Assembly (NCBI GenBank): GCA_009886815.1
Contig: QXYP01000309.1
Location: forward strand, 1-9,810
Direction of reading: 5' to 3'
Length of the DNA stretch: 9,810 bases
From: Halieaceae bacterium
GTDB taxonomy: Bacteria > Pseudomonadota > Gammaproteobacteria > Pseudomonadales > Halieaceae
Position 1 is the stretch's first letter. Each line of letters starts with the position of its first letter. The notes beneath the pieces are model-generated. The model did not search any database. It worked only from the letters and a program-made list of their open reading frames with translations, and was not told the origin of the DNA. Shown piece after piece: positions 6,200-9,810 of this stretch. The position numbers and the translations under genes were made by a program.

Positions 6200-6631
6200 A
6201 TGCAGACTCAGGAACCACTTCACCCGGGCTTATTCAGCTGGCCAGACTCAGCGCCAGAATTGCTAGGTAGTCGCTGCAGCGACTGTGGGGAGCATGCCTT
6301 CCCAAGCCAGTCTAGCTGTCGCGCTTGTGGCAGTGAGCGCACAGAGATCGTGGGACTGGGTAACTCCGGCACGCTCTGGACTTGGACCATACAAAGCTTT
6401 ATGCCCAAAGCCCCTTATTTTACCGATGAAACACCTGAAAGTTTTCGCCCTTACGGCGTTGGGTATGTAGAGCTCGCCTGCGGCCTTAAGGTCGAAAGCC
6501 GGCTGCATGAAAACTCAGCCGATGCGTTGCAGATAGGCCTTCCCATGAGCCTTGAAATTGTTCCTGTACGTCAAGACGACAAGGGCGCACAACTGATGAC
6601 CTTTCAATTTCGCAGCGCGGAGGCATTATGA
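6200..6631 (+). CDS. DUF35-type zinc-ribbon / OB-fold protein
   Basis: A 143-residue protein with an N-terminal rubredoxin-like zinc ribbon, C26-S-D-C29 and C40-R-A-C43, followed by an OB-fold beta barrel (about 45-125) containing SGTLWTWT and PYGVGYVELACGLKVESRL. This is the DUF35/OB-fold acyl-CoA-associated family. Members are accessory partners of thiolase-fold enzymes, and in steroid side-chain degradation a DUF35 domain is required for the aldolase Ltp2. The stop overlaps the start of the following thiolase-fold gene by 4 nt (ATGA at 6628-6631), so the two are translationally coupled and very likely form a complex. A strong GGAGG (6186-6190) lies 9 nt before the ATG. It is the first gene of the operon. 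It probably has no catalytic activity alone. Confidence 0.9.
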   Translation: MQTQEPLHPGLFSWPDSAPELLGSRCSDCGEHAFPSQSSCRACGSERTEIVGLGNSGTLWTWTIQSFMPKAPYFTDETPESFRPYGVGYVELACGLKVESRLHENSADALQIGLPMSLEIVPVRQDDKGAQLMTFQFRSAEAL

Positions 6632-7773
6632 CGGATGTCGCTATTGTTGGACTCGGGCTACACCCATTCGGTCGCAGCCCCAGCCTGTCTGGCCTGGAAC
6701 AGGGTGCCATTGCCGCCAGAGCTGCCATTGCCGATGCCGGTACCGAGTTTAAAGCCATGGAATTTGCTTTTGGCGGAAGCCAAGATGCAGGAAATGCCGA
6801 TTCACTCGTGAACCTTTTGGGATTAACGGGCCTGCAATTCACCAATATCTGGAACGGTTGTGCGACCGGTGGCAGCTCCTTGAATGCCGCCTACTCGGCC
6901 ATTAAATCCGGCCAATATGATATGGGGCTTGTGGTGGGCTTTGATAAGCATGCTCGAGGCGCATTCAATCCACAACCCAAAGACTGGGGGCTTGACGACT
7001 GGTATGGAGAAACCGGCCTGATGCTCACCACTCAGTACTTCGCTATGAAAATCAAGCGCTATATGCATGACTATGGCATCTCTCGAGATACCTTAGTTCG
7101 GGTTGCAGAAAAAGCCTTTCGCAACGGGTCAATCACTCCCACGGCTTGGCGACAGACGGCGTTAACGACTGAGGATATCGAACAAGCGCCAATGGTCAGC
7201 GAACCCCTCAATAAATATATGTTCTGCTCACCCGCTGAGGGAGGCTGTGCACTTGTGCTGTGCCGCGCAGATATTGCTCAAAAATATACCCCAACCCCGG
7301 TGCTGTTAAGAAGCGCAATCGTTCGATCACGGCACTACGGCAGCTTCGAGGTTTTCAGCCCATCACAAGCCCCCGCCGTTGCCCCCTCACCAACCGTTAC
7401 CGCATCCCGTGCGGCCTTTGAATTTGCCGGTATCGGACCTGGAGATATTGATGTCGCCCAACTGCAAGATACCGAAGTCGGCGCCGAAATCATGCATCTC
7501 GCGGAAAACGGATTTTGTGAGCACGGCGAGCAGGAACATTGGTTGCGAGAAGGCGCCACTGAGATCAACGGAAAGCTGCCGGTTAATACCGACGGCGGCT
7601 GTTTAGCCAACGGCGAACCGGTCGGTGCTTCGGGTCTAAGACAGGTCTATGAAATTTGCCACCAACTGCGCGGTACAGCCGGCGCTAGGCAAGTACCTAA
7701 CACACCCAAAGTCGGTTACACCCATGTTTATGGTGCACCCGGTATCAGTGGGGTCAACATTCTGACAACCTAG
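6628..7773 (+). CDS. Thiolase-fold protein, SCP2-thiolase/Ltp2-like (possible aldolase)
   Basis: A 381-residue thiolase-superfamily protein with both halves present. The nucleophile position of thiolases is kept: C78 in NGCATGGSS. In the C-terminal half, however, the usual GHP histidine is replaced by Glu (E329 in NGEPVGASG), and the second catalytic Cys-x-Gly motif is replaced by GYTHVYGAPG (363-372), with Y364, H366 and Y368. A normal two-cysteine thiolase mechanism is therefore unlikely. The lipid-transfer-protein branch that works with DUF35 partners includes Ltp2, which cleaves steroid side chains by retro-aldol chemistry using tyrosines. The coupled DUF35 gene upstream supports an analogous carbon-carbon bond-cleaving or acyl-CoA-handling role. 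GGAGG lies 4 nt before the ATG. Family is firm; aldolase activity is inference. Confidence 0.9.
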   Translation: MTDVAIVGLGLHPFGRSPSLSGLEQGAIAARAAIADAGTEFKAMEFAFGGSQDAGNADSLVNLLGLTGLQFTNIWNGCATGGSSLNAAYSAIKSGQYDMGLVVGFDKHARGAFNPQPKDWGLDDWYGETGLMLTTQYFAMKIKRYMHDYGISRDTLVRVAEKAFRNGSITPTAWRQTALTTEDIEQAPMVSEPLNKYMFCSPAEGGCALVLCRADIAQKYTPTPVLLRSAIVRSRHYGSFEVFSPSQAPAVAPSPTVTASRAAFEFAGIGPGDIDVAQLQDTEVGAEIMHLAENGFCEHGEQEHWLREGATEINGKLPVNTDGGCLANGEPVGASGLRQVYEICHQLRGTAGARQVPNTPKVGYTHVYGAPGISGVNILTT

Positions 7774-7811
7774 AGGCTTGTCATACAGTACGAAGGGATG
7801 AGGAGAGGTCT

Positions 7812-9194
7812 ATGAACAAAGCAGAAGATAAGAAACAGGGCGATGGCGGACGCTTTAAGGGTACAACATTTCAGGATCTTCTAGACCAAGAAGCTGTAGA
7901 AGTTCCCGAGTTCCTGCGCCTGCAGAGCAATCCACATCTGGGCGATGAAGATTTGTCTGTTGATCGCTATATCAGCCAGGAATTTTTTGACCTCGAGAAG
8001 GACCGCATGTGGCCCAAAGTGTGGCAAATGGTTTGCCGGGAAGAGGACATTGCCGAACCGGGTGATCATCACGTTTATAACATTATTGATAACAGCGTCA
8101 TCATTACACGCACGCCCTCCCACGCGATTCGAGGGTTCATAAATAGCTGCTTGCATCGCGGCCGCTGCCTTCGCGATGAATCAGGCACGGTGACGGAATT
8201 CCGCTGCCCCTTCCATGGCGCCACTTGGAACCTTGACGGGCAATTCCAAGGAATTCCCTGCCAATGGGATTTCGACCATCTAGCTGATCGCGACATGGCC
8301 CTTCCCGAGGTGAAAACAGCCACCTGGGGTGGTTTTGTATTCATCAACTTTGACCCTGAGTGTGAACCTCTCGAAAGCTACATGGAGGTTATGCCAGAGC
8401 ATTTCTCTCGCTACCCCCTCGAGAAGTACTTTAAGGGTGTCCACGTGCAGCGCGTGATGAAATGTAACTGGAAAGTCGGCGCAGAAGCCTTTATGGAATC
8501 CTGGCACACCCTCGAAACGCACCAACAAATTCTTACATTCACCGGTGATGAAAACTCCCAATACGATACCTTTGGCGCCAATGTAAGTCGCTCTGTAACC
8601 CCTATGGCGGTACACAGCCCCCACTTAGACAATATTTCTGATGAAGCCATTATTAGAGATATTCTTAAGCTTTCGGGGCGCATGGCTTTAGACAGTGATG
8701 AAGGCGTAGAAATGCCGAAGGGCATATCAGCTCGCCGCTATGTCGCCGATATGAATCGAGAAATGTTTGAAGAAGCCTCTGGGCAAGACCTGTCAGATGC
8801 CACAATGGCAGAGCTGGAAGATGCCATTTTATATAGCCTGTTCCCCAACTTCCAAGTTTGGGTGGGTTACAACGGCAATATCGTCTACCGATTTCTACCC
8901 AATGGCAATGATCCTGACAGCTGCATTTTTGACGTCATGATTCTATTGCGCTACCCCGAGGGTGGTGAACGACCAGACCCTGCAGAGTGCATTGTGATCC
9001 CAGAGACCGATGCGTTTTCATCGGTACCTGAACTCGGGGCATTAGGCCCTGTTTTCGATCAGGATGATGCCAACTTACCCGCGGTACAACGTGGCATGAA
9101 GGCGTCAAAAAAAGGCGCTGTCAGCTTAGCTAGCTATCAAGAAAGTCGAATACGGCATCTGCACGCCACGCTTGATAACTACCTTAACTCCTGA
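7812..9194 (+). CDS. Rieske ring-hydroxylating oxygenase, alpha subunit (second)
   Basis: A 460-residue Rieske oxygenase alpha subunit, longer than the one at 709-1881 and clearly a different type. The [2Fe-2S] ligands are C113-L-H115-R and C132-P-F-H135. The mononuclear iron region is AEAFMESWHTLETH, with acidic bridge E229 and ligands H232 and H237, and probable third ligand D418 in DQDDANLPAVQRG. A charged N-terminal stretch of about 45 residues precedes the oxygenase core. The insert between the iron ligands and the C-terminus (about 255-335) is rich in acidic residues. AGGAG lies just before the ATG, 38 nt after the thiolase-fold stop, and the ThuA-like gene begins 10 nt downstream, so it is in the same operon. 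No beta subunit, ferredoxin or reductase is nearby. It probably hydroxylates a substrate related to that of the coupled DUF35/thiolase pair; the compound is unknown. Confidence 0.93.
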   Translation: MNKAEDKKQGDGGRFKGTTFQDLLDQEAVEVPEFLRLQSNPHLGDEDLSVDRYISQEFFDLEKDRMWPKVWQMVCREEDIAEPGDHHVYNIIDNSVIITRTPSHAIRGFINSCLHRGRCLRDESGTVTEFRCPFHGATWNLDGQFQGIPCQWDFDHLADRDMALPEVKTATWGGFVFINFDPECEPLESYMEVMPEHFSRYPLEKYFKGVHVQRVMKCNWKVGAEAFMESWHTLETHQQILTFTGDENSQYDTFGANVSRSVTPMAVHSPHLDNISDEAIIRDILKLSGRMALDSDEGVEMPKGISARRYVADMNREMFEEASGQDLSDATMAELEDAILYSLFPNFQVWVGYNGNIVYRFLPNGNDPDSCIFDVMILLRYPEGGERPDPAECIVIPETDAFSSVPELGALGPVFDQDDANLPAVQRGMKASKKGAVSLASYQESRIRHLHATLDNYLNS

Positions 9195-9204
9195 GGAGGC
9201 CTTC

Positions 9205-9810
9205 ATGACTGAAGCCCGAACAGCCGGTCGTATCAACGGCATTTTAGTGGCCAGCGGGTCGTGGCATGATATCGACTTTGCGCGCCTTGAGCTGCTTAAA
9301 CTACTTGCCGAATTTGATCGAGTCCGGATTCGGGTATTTGAAGATTATGAAAATCTTGAAGCTCTTGCGGAGGCTGATTTTATAGTCAGCTATACCTGTA
9401 ATGTTGTGCCCTCTTTGCCCGCACAAGAAGCGCTCAAGGAATGGGTTCAGGAAGGTGGGCGGTGGTATGCGCTCCATGGCACCAATTCCATCATCCGGCT
9501 GATGTCAGACGGTATATTCGAGACTCCCGACTGGGCGCCACTCTTTGTCGACACCCTTGGTTCGATGTTTCGTTCACACCCGCCCATTGAACCCTATACG
9601 GTGACCGTCGCGGATAAAGACCATCCGCTGGTGGCGGGACTGGAGTCTTTTCAGGCTACTGATGAACAATATTTGATGCAGACTTTTGGCGATCTCAAAG
9701 TTCTGTTGGAGACTGAATATGGTGGCGATGCACCGGGCTTTCGTGAAGATCATTGGGAACACAATAAGCACCCGGTGTTTTATATCAAGGAACAAGGCAA
9801 AGGAGCTGTG
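9205..9810 (+). CDS. ThuA-like domain protein (3' end missing)
   Basis: The frame starts with ATG at 9205, 5 nt after a strong GGAGG (9195-9199), and stays open for 202 codons to the right edge. It shows the pattern of the ThuA/glutamine-amidotransferase-like fold: a beta strand with NGILVASGSWHD (11-22), DFIVSYTC (58-65), the turn YALHGTNS (88-95), then DKDHPLVAGL (137-146), ATDEQYLM (151-158) and HPVFYIKEQGKGAV at the edge, where the family usually continues to its last strands. Family members are about 220-280 residues, so little is missing. ThuA is named from sugar utilisation, but members occur in several catabolic settings and their reaction is poorly known. It lies 10 nt after the Rieske oxygenase in the same operon, so a role in that pathway is likely. 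Function not assignable. Confidence 0.85.
   Translation, partial: MTEARTAGRINGILVASGSWHDIDFARLELLKLLAEFDRVRIRVFEDYENLEALAEADFIVSYTCNVVPSLPAQEALKEWVQEGGRWYALHGTNSIIRLMSDGIFETPDWAPLFVDTLGSMFRSHPPIEPYTVTVADKDHPLVAGLESFQATDEQYLMQTFGDLKVLLETEYGGDAPGFREDHWEHNKHPVFYIKEQGKGAV

Noticed and set aside
8280..8725. Minus-strand open frames of 104-114 codons inside the second Rieske gene
   Set aside because: Antisense to a well-supported coding region, overlapping each other in different frames, no start signals.
1..9810. Mobile elements, CRISPR arrays, tRNA or rRNA genes
   Set aside because: No transposase or integrase motifs, no regularly spaced repeats and no tRNA- or rRNA-like sequence were seen on either strand.

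Overview
The window looks like part of a catabolic gene cluster from a Gram-negative bacterium. Genes are tightly packed, Shine-Dalgarno sites are strong, base composition is near 50% GC, and the gene families are those common in marine and soil Proteobacteria. A marine gammaproteobacterium is my best guess, but no rRNA or other marker is present to prove it.

Layout. (1) The left edge holds the 3' two thirds of a zinc-free NADPH-dependent MDR oxidoreductase (+), ending at a G7-CTAG-C7 hairpin. (2) A Rieske oxygenase alpha subunit (-, 709-1881) and a classical SDR (+, 2136-2921) diverge from a promoter region of about 250 nt that contains a perfect 12-bp dyad. (3) A minus-strand block follows in transcription order: a TetR-type regulator (5863-5156), a hairpin terminator, two further SDRs (5061-4246 and 4200-3436), and a small SnoaL/NTF2-fold protein (3355-2954) that ends at a hairpin plus T-run. 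(4) A 336-nt intergenic region separates the regulator from a plus-strand operon. It carries a second, imperfect copy of the dyad and no convincing gene. (5) That operon runs to the right edge: a DUF35-type zinc-ribbon/OB-fold protein (6200-6631), a thiolase-fold protein translationally coupled to it (6628-7773), a second Rieske oxygenase alpha subunit (7812-9194), and a 3'-truncated ThuA-like protein (9205 to the edge).

How it may work together (inference). Two Rieske oxygenases hydroxylate a ring or alicyclic substrate. Three SDRs oxidise or reduce the resulting alcohols and ketones. The MDR enzyme reduces a conjugated double bond. The SnoaL-like protein is a possible dehydratase, isomerase or hydrolase. 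The DUF35/thiolase-fold pair resembles the Ltp2-DUF35 aldolases that cleave steroid side chains, and its catalytic residues differ from a true thiolase. The substrate cannot be named from sequence; a steroid, bile-acid, terpenoid or similar polycyclic compound fits. No oxygenase beta subunit, ferredoxin or reductase is present, so the electron-transfer partners lie elsewhere.

The most interesting regulatory signal is the shared dyad (CAAGCATGCTTG and CAAACCTGCTTG, each followed by a C and a T-run) in both divergent promoter regions. It suggests one regulon controlled by the local TetR-type protein.
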